DNA of 64,000 nt, from assembly GCA_935421135.1 (NCBI GenBank), contig OW285188.1, positions 11,884,733 to 11,948,732 on the forward strand, in the 5' to 3' direction. Positions 35,058 through 48,300 of this stretch are shown here, piece after piece; within the stretch, counting starts at the first letter, position 1; every line of letters begins with the position of its first letter. The DNA is from Bugulina stolonifera (Eukaryota; Bryozoa; Gymnolaemata; Cheilostomatida; Bugulidae). A program made the position numbers and the translations under genes. The notes beneath the pieces were generated by a model. It was given only the letters and a program-made list of their open reading frames with translations, did no database searches and had not been told where the DNA came from.

Positions 35058-38000
35058 TCAGTATGTGACAATGCTCACTTTACCATACAGAGGTATGGTT
35101 AGCAATGCAATGCTGATTGTGCATACCATCTTTACCACTAGTGCCAACCAAGGTCCTAACGATAGAAGGAACACAACCAACCTGCAAAAATAAAGGCATC
35201 AAATTATAGTCTTCCCGGCACTCATGAACATATCAAATATTATCATTTGCAGTCTGCCTATGATATGAAAAATGAGCACATGGAGGCTTTTCATTATAAC
35301 CCAGAGTTGCCTACTCTTGACTTGTCCATCCTGTGATGAATTGTGAAGGACAACTTCGAATTATAATCAATAGCTCATGAGCCCATGTAATGAAACCAAC
35401 TGCCCATGGTCAGCCAACCAATTGCAATAGACTGTCACAATTATGGAATCAACCGTGCACATTAATTAACTGCACTAGGTAGTAATGGACACATTGTGAT
35501 AATTGTGTATATAGTCAATCCTTCTCACATAACTTACTGAATAATGAGTGGTCTATATACACAAGTCAGCATCAAAACCATCACCACATATCTATAGACC
35601 TGTGCCAGATCCCTTCTGTGGTAGAGCCATACTAATGCTGCAGTCGCTATATGCTGTATCTGTGGAAGGTAAACAGTAATTAGTGCATATGTTGGCCTGA
35701 ATCTGTGCCAGTTTTATCAACCGATATCTAGACAATGTACCGATAGGAAGTCATGTAGCATCACCAGTTGTACATTCACACATGTACATCTTCTCCGCTA
35801 CTATTGTCTACTAACAACAGTATCAAACCCACCAGTAGAATATTAGTCTCCAAACTCATTTGAATATAAATCCAATCAAACTCAGCTAGCCTTGCTCCTA
35901 AGATGAAAGGTACAAATCTACAACAGGAAGCTCAAATATAGGCTACCTACTAAACAACTATTACCACAACCGTTAACACAACCATTAACACAACCTTAGT
36001 TGAAGATTAGATAACTCCCATAGGGAATTTTAGCTTATAATACATGTACAAATAATCGGTGGGTGATTATTCCATTTATTTTCCTCCTACGATGATGCAA
36101 AGATTGCTATCAAAATATTAGAAAACAAATAAGCAAAATGAGCCTAGACAAATTTTTTATTATTAGTCTCCATTCAACTGATTTGGACGTGTTATTTGAA
36201 ATTGTAATCAACATTTATGTGCTGTAATCAAGGTGAAAGACGCACCACAGGGATAGTTGTTATTTAACAGTCTACTATCCCTGTATGTTCCGGCCTTGTA
36301 GCAGTCCTTCATGCTGGGTTCACAACAGGCAGTGACTGAAGAGTGGTGGTGAGAACTTGGTAAGCTCACACACCACTATAAAAAAAGACACACCTAGTTG
36401 TGGTATATAAAAGATACTACCGAAATACTCAGAATTGAGGGTCTGCCATTATCTTATATCTTATCCCTATAATAATGACCATGAAGTTCCTTCAATTCGT
36501 CACCCTAGGCATTGTATGTATGCATGCATGTATACTGTATGCAAGTAATGTTCATGAAGGAGGTTCAAGTAAAACCCACCTTGTCATAAGGAACTCAGCT
36601 GTTGCCCAACCAACAGCAGCACTAGTAAATTTTATAGGTCCTTTAACGGTCAGTTTATCCATAATTATACTCAACCCAATGAGGTCTCCTAGATCCACAG
36701 AACACCTTAGCAACTCCTAAATAAAATGGTTCAGTTCAAGCACATCGAAAATATTAGTAAACAGTACATGTAAATATGTATGAAAATCATCAAAATTCAA
36801 CTGCCAGCGCTTTCAACATTGGATATCTGTGTATATACAATACAACATCTTTGTATTCATATATATAATATACATGTACATGTAATACCTTTGCATTCAT
36901 TCTTATAGGCCTATATTACAATATACCATCTTTGTATCCATATATTATAGACATGTAGTATAATATCTTTGTATCCATGTATATTCAGGTATATTCAGGT
37001 ATATAGACCTAATAGCCTTTTTGTGAAATTATTCATCATTCATATAATGTGCTGATTGTTGACAGTAACTAAAAAATTATTTGCATACTTGTTCTTCATA
37101 GAGCACGACATTTTTTTTTAAATACACATGCATATGCTGTACACATTACGTATCGCTCATCAACAAACCTATCTGGTTCTAATAGCGGAGCACTTACCCC
37201 AACGACGTCAAAGCTTTCACTCTCCGTTTCTGGGAAAAATGTAGCTAATAGTAACATCTTCACAAACTGCACCATGTAGTACATACAACCAGCCTGAACA
37301 CATTTCCAGTGAGCACTATATTCACTTCTGCAAAGATAGAAACATTATTTATTACAGTTACACCTTTGTAGTTTTCATAGTCTCATACTATGCCCTTGTA
37401 AATACCCATAATAAACCAATCCCAGTGATATGAGAAGAAATAGTTAGTACCTTTTCTGATATAACAGTCGAATGAAAAGCATAAGATTATCTTGTGTTAT
37501 GTTATTCAAAAGCAGTCTAAACGTGAGTTTAGCATCTTAAGGGGTTCCAAGCAGAATGGTTTGCTTTTTTGGGTTAACAAAGTTCATTTGTCATTTCGAG
37601 GACTATATCAAAACATAAGATAAAACAACATAATCAGTGACCACATCACTACCATAGTAACCATATTTCTATTCTGAATTTGATTTGTCATATCAACAGT
37701 TATACATTTCCATTTAGTCTAGAACCTATTAATTGAAATAGAAGCTCCATCACCATAGTTTCGTGGCTGTGAAATATTAAAATTCCACATACTGATACTC
37801 AAATTGAAATTACATAAATAATCAGTTAAAGACTTCACATATTTACAGCGACCAGATCCGATGGTCATCTTTCATGAAAATGTTGGTGAGTCACAACTAA
37901 GTAGTTAGCCATGTCAACTTGAACTAACTTGTGTTTCCTAATACACCACTTGAAAACAACTTGCATGTAGGCCTAACTAAAATTATTTCGTTATAATAAT

Positions 38001-40006
38001 TGCTACCAACTACTATTATCTAAGCTATACTGATACTCACATTAGTGCTTTTTTTGTAGGGGGCTCTCTGGGCTCCCGGGAGCCCTCTCAAAAAATCATG
38101 GTCTGTTGAGAGGGCTCCCGGGAGCCCCCTCAACAAATTGCCACCTTTCAGCTTAAAAAGTAGCCGTAGCCATAGCCAGGCATCATGCATCTTATTAGGA
38201 ATATACGTGTTACCTGGTACATGTACGTGTATATCAATATGCTATGGCGAACCCCAATGTTGACTCACGATTCCATACTATTTAACATACATGTACATGT
38301 ATGTACATGTATTACAGTGAGCAGCCAGCTAAGGAGAATAGCTAACCTTACATGTATTACATGTACTAAGGAGTACTATACTGTACTATACTGAATGTGC
38401 TTTAAAGGGCCGATCCAATGTATTTGTGAAAATAATATCAAGGAGTAAAAGATATTGTCTCTTACTCCTTGATAATATATACAATTATATTTTTTTACCA
38501 TTTCCATTTACCATCGACCATTTCCTTGGACTGCAATAAAGACACTTTTATATACTTTGTGGCGCTTTTAACTAGAAATCTATTAGCCTAGGTTCCCGCG
38601 GAGCCGAAACCCAGAGTAACTAGCATAGGGTCGTACCCATGAGGTTATCAACAGAAAAAGGAACACTCAGACCTACGGGTCATATAATAAGCAGCAAGTA
38701 GCTCATCTATCACTTAGTGCATAGACCACTTTCGGTTCCTCCCACATGACTACAAGTGTACGCAAGAACTTTACAAAAAAATAACATCTCAACGTCAGCA
38801 AAAAACCAAAAAGAGCTGCGAGATGAGGCATTTAGCTTTCAGCATTTATCAACATCAGATCGGCAGCGATTAGCTTGAGAAATACAAAAGCTGTGCGGAG
38901 CTCTTTCAATAGTCTCTCTTCTTAAAGACACTATAACCTCTAACTTGCTCATTTATACATTTGGTCCTCCACTGGCGTTATTTGTACCCAGACCCCATGT
39001 CATGTTGTACTATAACATGGTGGAGAAAAGGGTGGCACAGTGCAATCGACGAAAATGCCAAATGCCAAACAAGAGACAGAAGTCCAGCACAACGGGGATG
39101 AACAATTTCCTATCGTCTGGGAAATCTTAGCAAAATAACTCTAATCACTTATATGACATTAGTGAATAGGACGCTTCATATGCAAGGAATTTGACTTTTG
39201 AACAATCAGAGACTTTTTTGACCTATCCATGAAAATAAATACCAGTTCCTCACCGGGATTAAACCCGGCACCTCTACGGCATCTAATCGCCTAGTGCAGT
39301 AGGCAGAACATACTACTGCTACACCAGCTCAGCAACCTTAAAAAAGGAAGCTTTGCCAGGGAGCAGTGTAGATATGCTCTGAGCCAACTGTACACTAAGC
39401 ACCCCTCATATTACGGCCACGTTGCTATATATTCCGCAAAACATTTGACCATGAGTTCTACATGCATAATAATGTCAAGCAATGCAATAGAAGTGCTATG
39501 TAGCATGTGTGAAGTTGAGAGCGTAGAGGGAATCTGAAATTTGTAGGGAGCCCCCTCAACTGATCTTACAAAAAAAGCACTGACTCACATTCATGACAAG
39601 GCAAGACAAAATTGAAGATACTTTTCTTACTAACAAATAATTTAATACATTAACTATACTGGTACTATAACTATACTTATTGTACTAATTACTATAGTTA
39701 ATAGTAAGTATAGGCCTACTTGTATAGCATAAGTATAAAATAATAATGTAAATAGGCTATACTACAGTAAGTGTAACATCAACTGTGTGCACAGTTATAG
39801 TAAATGCAATAGCTAGGTAATATTAGTTATAGTTTCGTAAAGTTTAAGTTAAGTAATGTAAATGTATTTACTAATTTACTTATTTAGTAAGTAAAGCCAA
39901 GGGAAGGAGGGAGGAAAACAAACACTTACAGACTAGCTGCTTTGTAGGTGATAGCGTGAGGAGCGTATGCCAATGCTAAACAGTTGATCAGATGAAAAAA
40001 TGTCAT
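35058..40006 (-). CDS. TMEM147: Transmembrane protein 147
   Basis: Six exons: 39930-40006, 37198-37327, 36580-36716, 35833-35917, 35538-35659, 35058-35181. They total 675 nt, giving 224 aa, identical in length to the human protein, with every phase closing. The N-terminus [20 protein letters not shown] fits the family, then [20 protein letters not shown] and [13 protein letters not shown], then [16 protein letters not shown] and [11 protein letters not shown], then [19 protein letters not shown]. The last exon is a hydrophobic helix ([17 protein letters not shown]). About seven membrane helices. In animals TMEM147 is an ER protein associated with the Nicalin-NOMO (TMCO1/multipass) translocon and other membrane clients. 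The 2.6-kb first intron contains a hAT-like element; the second contains a tandem repeat. Confidence 0.96.
35326..35385. repeat. Degenerate third copy of the fold-back family
   Basis: Arms TTGTCC and GGACAA, then CAACTTCGAATTATAATCAA and TAGCTCATGAGCCC. This flank aligns with that of the 7.1 kb copy (CAATTGATAGCATGAGTGCCC shifted by small indels). It lies in the last TMEM147 intron. Confidence 0.55.
36838..37010. repeat. Degenerate tandem repeat in TMEM147 intron 2
   Basis: Four variants of ATCTTTGTATCCATATAT/ATACCTTTGCATTCAT spaced irregularly by about 35-50 bp, followed by a short ATTCAGGTAT doublet. Confidence 0.6.
38070..38127. repeat. Paired perfect palindromes
   Basis: GGGCTCCCGGGAGCCC occurs at 38070-38085 and again at 38112-38127. 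Each is self-complementary and together they can form a larger hairpin. They are the most GC-rich bases in this AT-rich region and sit just inside the left end of the hAT-like element. Confidence 0.9.
39250..39338 (-). repeat. tRNA-derived SINE candidate nested in the hAT-like element
   Basis: On the minus strand a T-arm-like CCGGGTTTAATCCCGG contains a B box (GGTTTAATCCC) and TGGTGTAGCAGTAGT gives an A-box-like region upstream at tRNA spacing. The acceptor stem does not pair and the D and anticodon arms are poor, so a SINE head is preferred over a working tRNA gene. Confidence 0.45.
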
Positions 40007-42932
40007 TTTTAATTAATCTTTATCAGGCCTTGATTGAATAGGCATTAATTGTATAAAATCAAATGAAAATATATGTCAAAAAAAGATCTGGCAATGAAAA
40101 AGTTGAACCGGAAATTCTGAGAGACTGTTATCGACGGCCAAAGGTCATAGAACATGCATCGAAAAGAAGACAATGTTATTTGCTTGGTTGCCAATATCTT
40201 CCGATTAATAATCGCGTCCTATAATCAGATTAGACTTTGAATCTTCTCCTTGGGAGGTTGTATTTGCCTCTTAGTGATCCGCCATGACATTTTAATGGAA
40301 ATATATAGCGTTATGATTTTCGCTGTAAACTATATAGAAATTTGGTTATTTGGTCCACATAATAACTATTTTTGAAACTCTGTCGTTTGACTAGACTAAT
40401 ACCCAAAGAATTACCATAAGAATTGTTAGTTTGTTTTGTTTTATTTGCAGATGTAGTCACAATAAAGATGTTGACTTTTTTCCATTTCATTTCACTTTCC
40501 AATTTCATTTCAAGAATCGAAAGATATACAGCAAGTCAACAATACAATACTTTTGTTAAAAAAAGTGGAAATGTTATATATATATATTTGTGCCTATTTT
40601 AATTTTTACCTTGTTCTTCTTTTTGGAAGCTGTTAGATAGTAGATACTCATACTACTAGATGGCACTCTTTAGAAAATGCAAAATCTGAGCCATTCAATT
40701 CATTGGACAGGTCAGCTCCAAAGCCTCCAAGTCCACCCTGATTCTCATCCTGAGCTCCTGTAGGTTATAGGTTCAGGTGCTAGGAAGTCGCTGCTATTTC
40801 AGATCACTTGTGCACCATGTTTATGTCTATCTTGTACCTTTTCAATGAAAATAATCAATTGGGTTATGAGAACATCAGATTCCTACTTAACACTGCTACT
40901 ATACAGGAATACACCCACAGTTAAACAGAAATAAGATTAACAATGTATTTATTCAGTATTCATCTTACTAATCATGATGTGATGTTTGCGTTTTGGGTGC
41001 ATTGTTTTTTTATTCTAGTGATCCCACACCTGAGTTGAAGACTCTCACTCGAGTTAATTCAGGCGACATTTTGTAGCCCATTGAAAAGACTATTGACTTG
41101 ACTATAGCTATCGAAGTATCAAAAATTTGCAACTTGAATTGGGATTTAATGATGGCTATCTACAAAGACTCTTAATTCGTGCATTATTGTTAAAATTTCA
41201 ATAACCGGAGTTTTCATTGTGAAGTTGTAAATTGCAAAGAACAGAAAAAACCACAATCAAATTCGTGGAACTATGACAGATTTTACACCAACACTATGAG
41301 ACTTTGCTTTGAAATTTGAACTGCTCAATATTTAGTTACAATATTTTGTCTAAACCTGAATAATAGCCTAATAACTGTTAAAAGCTAAACAGGAAATGAA
41401 TTGAATTGCAACTTGACTTGTAATTGGTCTAGATAACTTGATAAACACTTTGAGTTTTTGGGAACAGATTTAACTTGTGAATTAAAAATTTTGATTAGTA
41501 ACTAAAACAAATTGACTTGTAACTTGAAGAGGTACAGCTGAGAGTTATCCATGGCAACTTGAGTTTTGAAAAATAACTTGCAAAAATCTGCTAAAGTAGC
41601 CTAATACGTTCAAACTTGATTGAATGCTTAGGAGAGGTTTATAGATTTAGACTTATTTCATTTCTCTATCATGAACAGATGAAATTCAAATGTTACAATT
41701 AATAACATAATATGTATTTAAAATTACTGTTAAAATAATGTCATAAATATGTAAAAAGCACTACTAGGGCCTAAAATGTGCAATTATATTATCTTAATTT
41801 AGTTTGGCATCTTGGAAGTTGAAATTTCTCTTAAGTACTAGATTGTCTAAAAAAGGTACTGAAAATTATTCTGTTAAAAAACGGCTCGTTTTTTTTAGAT
41901 AAAATTTTTTTAACAATAGGAAAGTCAGCTGCACTTTTCAACCGAAGCCTAATGGATTAGTGGTTGGAATACCTGTCAAGTCTCCAGGTCTTTAGAGGCA
42001 CTTCCAGGACACTTGTAAACTTCCTTGCTTACTCCATGTTTTAAACATTCATAGCAAAACATAAAAAGTTTTCAACAATATTTTGATAAAAACCAGAAGT
42101 ATCCTCAATCTTGCAACTTTGAAGCTGGATATTAAAGGAGGCCTACTGTTATCTTAATACAGCCACACCTAATTGCAATTAAAGTTAAAATAGTGTGTAG
42201 TATTATTTATACTCTTCTTTACATTTTGTGACATTTCTAACCACCTGACAAGCGGGTGTGTTACTGAAACCATATTTAGCCATCCTGAGGGTTTCTCACT
42301 CAAAATATAACACTCCCCAAATGCTTAAATTATTTATAGGCCTAATTATTATAAAATTTATAATTTTATATTTTTATTATTCGACTATCGCTACCTATTA
42401 CTACTAGATTTCATGTAAATTTTGTTTTCAAAATTGAAACTGATGATTAATAAGTAATAATGATCATCATAAGGACGAGTTGGGGGTTGTGATTTCTTCA
42501 AAGATGGTTTACACCGTTTTGTAGGCCAAATTAAAACCTAGCCCACCATGAATCTACACAGGCCTACACAGCTCTAACATGATGTTCTAAACCCAGTTAA
42601 TTTTGTTTTTGTTTATTTGATTTCAATTTAGAGACTAGAATGAGAAGTTGAAAACTAGTTTTCTGTGAGTTCAATAGAAACAAGGTAATTAAGAAAATCA
42701 ACCTGTATAATTCAGCCGAAATTTGCATGAAATCTTGGATGGAATAACAGTACAGTAATGCTGCCATTGTTTCTGTGTTATTTTGTTCTATTTAATGTAA
42801 TCTGATGCTCTCTTCCTGGTCTCAGTTTAGCTAATCAACAAGGTGAAAATGATCATGATCTCAATAACACTATTTCTTGTAGTAATATTTAGTTAATCAT
42901 TGGTACTAATAATAAAATTCTATGTATTACAG
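40007..42932. other. Divergent intergenic region between TMEM147 and SPT6
   Basis: No gene recognised. It must contain both promoters if the SPT6 5' UTR exon is correct. AACTTG is unusually frequent between 41,395 and 41,620. A short A-box match (TGGATTAGTGG, 41953-41963) has no good B box. A ATATATATAT run lies near 40,577-40,588. Confidence 0.5.
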
Positions 42933-43192
42933 ATATAATGCTATGCTGATGTTGGCCACTTTCTGAGTACTCAAAACTAATCAACACCACATCCAACTAG
43001 GTAAGACAACACAGATCTTCTCCGGGATAAGTCTTAGACTGGCATGGGAAGTAAAAAGCAAATTTATCAACTTTAGGCTATTTTAAACTTGATCTTTGTT
43101 GGAAGATGAATTTAGTTTCTAGAGGTCCAATGAAATAGTCACTATTGTTTTAGGTCTAGTTGACAGCACAGTTGACATTAGGTTACATCGGC
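42933..43192 (+). other. Probable SPT6 5' UTR exon, intron and leader
   Basis: A TATTACAG acceptor at 42932 and an ACTAG/GTAAGA donor at 43000/43001 define a noncoding exon. A TTTTAG acceptor at 43153 begins the coding exon, 39 nt before the ATG. An exon with an acceptor implies at least one more leader exon further left, which I cannot place. Confidence 0.45.
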
Positions 43193-45301
43193 ATGTCTGG
43201 ATTTATTGACCACTCGGCATCTGAAGCTTCCGCCTCCGAAAGTGACGATGAGGAAGTTCGAGGTTCTACGAAGAGAAAAACTCCACCTGGAAGTGGTTCT
43301 GGGTCGGGCTCAGGGTCTGGGAGCTCCAGCAGCAGTGGCGACAGTAGTGAGGAGGAAGGAGGTTAGTCATGCTTTAGTTTAACCCTGTGTGTATAGAGTT
43401 GTTTCTTGGTTTGTTTACTCCTATAAATTTCTGCTTTAGGTTTTAAAATCTCATCGTTTTAATTCGGCCTGTCTGTTATCGTAAGCAGGATAGGCTCAAA
43501 GTTGCGTTGTCAATTACAAACTCTTAATAATCCCATGACAGCAGTCGACTGGCACATAGAAATGCTGACAGGTTAATAATTGTATAATACATAGGCTATA
43601 ACAGTAATTCATGTATACAACAGGAGAGGACGGACGACTACGATAACATTGTCTAAGAATAATGTGTTGTCAACATTTATAGGATCATTGCCAAGTATAA
43701 CCAGTGGTATACTGTTATGCCTGAGAGTGCACAACATCAGTGTTCAACTATGTATATGTATAATAATTTCAAACCTTGTGATGGTCATTTAGATGATGAA
43801 GGAATAGTTGAAGGACTGATTGATGACAATCCTATTGATGATGAAGCAAGTGAAGGGGAGGATAGTGATGCTGAGATTGGTAATAAAAGGAAGAAACACA
43901 TAGATGAGGATGACCAACTGGAAGAGGAAGATTTTGATTTGATAGAGGAGAACCTGGGTATAAAGGTGCACTTTATATTCTCTGGTATTTGGGTTTCGCT
44001 GGCGGTTTCTCTTTTGATAGAATTCTATTTTCACCATAAATAATTGTTGGTCGTTAACCTTAATAACCAATCACTTTATTATTTAGGTGAAACGGAACAA
44101 ACGCAAACGTATAAAGGTAATGTCCGACGATGATGATTCAGATCAAGAAAATGCAACTGAGAAAGAGGCTGATGCTGTAGCCAATCAGCTGTTTGGAGAT
44201 GATGAAGAGGAGAGCGGTGCACCCATGACTGATCATGATGAATCTAGTCAGCAGGGCAGAGGCACAGCCGAGTCCGCTGATGCATATGCTAATTTGGACG
44301 AAAGTGAGGAATCAGGTATGTTGTTGGCCTTCAACCAATTACACATTGGATAACGGGATGGTGTAATGATTGATTTGCTGCCTGTGTACCATATGGTCAC
44401 AGATTCAAGGCCCACGCACTTCTGTCGTGGAACGTGAGCTCTTCCACTCGGGCCCCAGTTTTTGAGGTTTGTTAAAAATGTTCTGACAGGCGACAGTAGC
44501 AAAATAGAAAATACATGTACACCAAATCCTAATATCTGCATGTTACATTACTTCTTAGGTAATGTTAGGTATTCATATGCTATTCTAGATCCGGATGACT
44601 TCATTGTTGACGAAGAAGGGCAGCCGATAAATAGAGGTAAAAAGAAGCGTACAGTTGTTCATACAGATAAGGCATTGCAGGAAGCTCAAGATGTCTTTGG
44701 TGTAGACTTTGACTTTAACGAGTTTGATGAGTACGGCAGTGATTATGAAGAGGAGGATGAGGAAGAGGTCAGTAATTCAGATACAGCATACTGTCGTTAT
44801 TTACACTGTAACCAATAATTGCGAAATTCATACACAAAGCAGGTTGTCTGATGTAAATTATTGTCTTATCACTGTATCATTTTAATAGTATAGCAACTCA
44901 GATTTTCAGTGTTCCAAATTTGAAACCTAATAGTTGGCTGTATTGAAGCCTTGGGGTTTGTGCTATGCTCTATTTGTCTTCTATAAAACAAAAACTACAA
45001 ACCAATGTCACTTTGTTGATCCTATGTAACAGGTTACTGATCCTGCAGAGTTTAGCTACTCACCGGCAAACACCCGCTGGTAATAGTGTAGTGTGGTATT
45101 GCATGTATATGTTACCATGTTTATCCTTAGGAAGACTATGAAGATGACGAGGTAGATGGAGAGTTGGGTGTTAAAAAGAAACGATCACGGCATGGGAAGA
45201 AGACGATATTTGAAGTGTTTGAGCCGAGTGAGTTGGAGAGAGGTCACATGACAGATATTGATCAGGAGATTCGTAATGCTGATATACCCGAAAGATTCCA
45301 C
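43193..45301 (+). other. SPT6 exons 1-5: acidic N-terminal region
   Basis: Exons 43193-43361, 43793-43965, 44087-44315, 44589-44767, 45131-45301 (residues 1-307). Asp/Glu/Ser-rich disordered sequence with a Gly-Ser run ([11 protein letters not shown]) in exon 1. Conserved anchors are [37 protein letters not shown] and [18 protein letters not shown]. The last is the amphipathic motif that binds Spn1/IWS1 and, with the acidic region, nucleosomes. Exon 5 ends in [17 protein letters not shown] and IPERFH, where the folded core begins. Confidence 0.93.
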
Positions 45302-48300
45302 GTAAGCTTACTGTAATGTTACATTATTAGAAACTGCATGTAGTATATCTCTACTTATTAATCATGTATAAAATAGTGTCTATTGGATAAAATGTGTATA
45401 CAAGTCTAAACTTTGGTTTGAAACCAGTTAATTAGAATACTATAGTTTCAATCATAAACAATTTGTATGCACTGAGTGCTTCACATCCACATATTTCATT
45501 TCAAACTACTAATCTTATACACAGTTCATTCTATTTTACGCTCCGATCTTTGTTAGAGAATACAAAACCATTCTGAATAATAGTGGTCACTGGCATTGCT
45601 AGACAGTATTGCATTTTCATTGTATTGAGCCAGAAGTTAACTTAGCCGACGAGCTATTATAATTGATGTCAGTGGTGAGGTTTATAGTTAATGTCTTTCT
45701 TATACCTGTAGCTGAGATCCATAAAGGTCACTCCGGCTGACCCCCAGGAATTGCAAGATGAAGCCGAGTGGATCTTCACTCATGCCTTTTCAAAGGCACC
45801 ATTCTCCAATCAGGTAAGATAAGAGTTCTTCAGTTGATGAATTGTCTAGAGTGTCACATTAAAGAAGTATATACAGTACGCAATAAATAGTCTAAAAGTC
45901 TGTTATTAGATGTGCAATAATCCAGTTTTAGTCACCAATCATAGTAGCTGAAGTATGTGTACATTTGTATATATTTAGTAAACAATTTCTGGTTCTGCTA
46001 TACCAACAGGAAACACTGGCTGATGACAGGAAAGAGATGAGGGTTATCATAAAGAAAATAAACAGTGCCCTTGACTTCCTGCGTAATCAGCAGTTGGAGG
46101 TTCCTTTCATTAACTTCTACAGGAAGGAGTATGTACAGCAGGAGCTGGAGATTAGAGACTTGTGGAGGATCTGGCAGTGGGATGAGAAGGTAAGTGTAGC
46201 TAGAGTAAGTCCAATAAACACTGCTATGGGAATTTACCAATAGTTGATGTGATTACAGTTGATATCATTACAGGTGATTAATTCTAGAGGGTTAAAATAC
46301 ATGAATAACTATGTATTGGGGCACGGCTTTAAGTCATGTGATTGTTCACTGTCAATCAAATATTTTCACTCATTTCGTATAAAAATTTTGATAAGCTATT
46401 GTTGTTTGAAATAAATATTTCAGGCATAAATAGGCTCTGAAACGACGAGGCTGCAAAAGCTAATCATCTACCTCTTGTTAGAATATAAATTAAAATGTAA
46501 TCTACAGTGAGCTATCCTTACCCAAATCGTAATGAAAATTAATAGTGCTGCAAGTTCGAAATTTAACGGAAATACAATTTCCAGTAGCAAAGCAGACAAA
46601 TTGTGCATCCAACCATTCACCATGGAATGGACAGAGCAGTTGTGGCCATACCCCTTGTATAAACTCGTATTTATCCTCATGTAGACATGCTACAACACTT
46701 TTAAACACTGTTCTTTATAATATTTATTTGTTTGTAGTGGGCTCAACTTCGTAATAGAAAACAAAATTTAATTAAACTAATGGAGAGAATGCAGCAGTAC
46801 CAGTTTGATCAGAATAGTAACCCAGATGTGGTGATGCAATCTCATATCCGCACACTGACTCAGGAAGACATAGACAGGTATGTTCTACGCTGTCCAGTAT
46901 TAGCACTAGCTGGTCCTCATTGCTTATTATATGCGCTTAGTGTAGGGAAAACAATATACAGTACATCCACTCTCCATATGACAATATTGGTAGAAACTGA
47001 ACATTCACCACTTGTGAATACATACACATGTGTTTATAATTGTTGTCGTACGTGTCTTTGCACATACCCGAAGGTAAGATTTTACATGTGTGCACTTCTT
47101 TTCTGTCTATGTGACATGCGTATGAATTTTTACTGGTGCAGAGTTCGTCTGGCTGAGTCAACCGAGGAGTACTGGGATTGTCACAACCACTTCATGTTGT
47201 ACTATAGTAAGGATATCCAGCCCATGAAGGACGCTGAAAAGAAGAAAAAGAAAGAAAAGGTACGAGTTGGATTTATGCTTTCAGCTTACTTTTATCATAG
47301 TAATGACACAAGTCAGTGGTGTTGTTTACTAGTTGTCATATGATAGATTTAATGAGTTGATTCTACTGAAAACTAAAGATATTCTCTCAGACATGTGCGT
47401 GGAAAGAATTGCTGAACGTTGCGACTGCAATGGGATAATTTCATGAATTTGTAGCCACCAAAGGAGCCAAAAGAAAAGAATCCTGATGATCCGGAGAATG
47501 AGAAGGAAGATGGGGAGGAAGACGAAGAGATTGACGTCGATAAGACGGAGGAGGAGCCACCACAAGAGTCTCTAAAGTATGCCAGGGGCCGCAACTCCGG
47601 CTACAATATATGTATTCGAGTAAGTGGATATAACCCCTGATAAATTATCTTCACTTTAATTCTAGTTGAGAAATATAACTCCAGCTACATTATCTGGTTT
47701 TAAGCAAAGCAGCATACCTTCGGGTATATATTATATTTGTCTATTCAGGTACATTCTAAATATAGTATATGCATTCAGATAGGCCCAGTTGTGAATGTAG
47801 TGCTACTTGCGTATATTAAAGTTTTAGATCCTCCCATATTACATGTAAGACATGTTATCTATTGTACTCCTTCCTTTACAGAATGGTTTAGCTGACTTTG
47901 CAAAGAAATTTGGACTATCTCCTGAACAGTTCGCTGACAATCTAAAGGATAACTACCAAAAGCATGAAGTAGAACAGTACCCTGTAGAGCCCATGGAGCT
48001 GGCTAAAGAGTATATAGGACCGTAAGTACAAGTATATATCATATGGTTTGCCCGCATACATTTACGCTCTCTGTGGTATAAGTAGTATGGATATAAAAGT
48101 GTATGCTTCTTAAGATTATACAAACATCATTCATCTATCCAGGTATACTAGCTTTATCTAATGTGCATGTGTAGACATGTAGAAGTTGTATGTTATATAA
48201 TTTATGTGTGTTACTTTGCAGACAATTTGAGAATCCTGCTGATGTACTGAATGGAGTAAGACACCTGGTCTCCATGCAGATAGCCCACGATCCAGTTGTA

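Larger units (their letters stand above)
38044..39582. mobile_element. hAT-like non-autonomous element in TMEM147 intron 1
   Basis: Terminal inverted repeat AGTGCTTTTTTTGTA at the left and its complement, with CAGTGC as the outer bases, at the right. The flanks carry ACTCACATT on both sides (38035-38043 and 39583-39591), consistent with an 8-bp hAT duplication plus one shared base. Subterminal GGGGGCTC motifs occur at both ends. Length 1539 bp. A frame near 39034-39127 ([19 protein letters not shown]) resembles the basic/FF-type N-terminus of some hAT transposases, but nothing else of a transposase is readable. Confidence 0.8.

Noticed and set aside
36475..36720. 81-codon + strand frame with a signal-peptide-like start
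   Set aside because: It is antisense to TMEM147 exon 3, whose minus-strand reading matches the family precisely.
41953..41963. A-box match TGGATTAGTGG as a tRNA gene
   Set aside because: No acceptable B box or cloverleaf follows.
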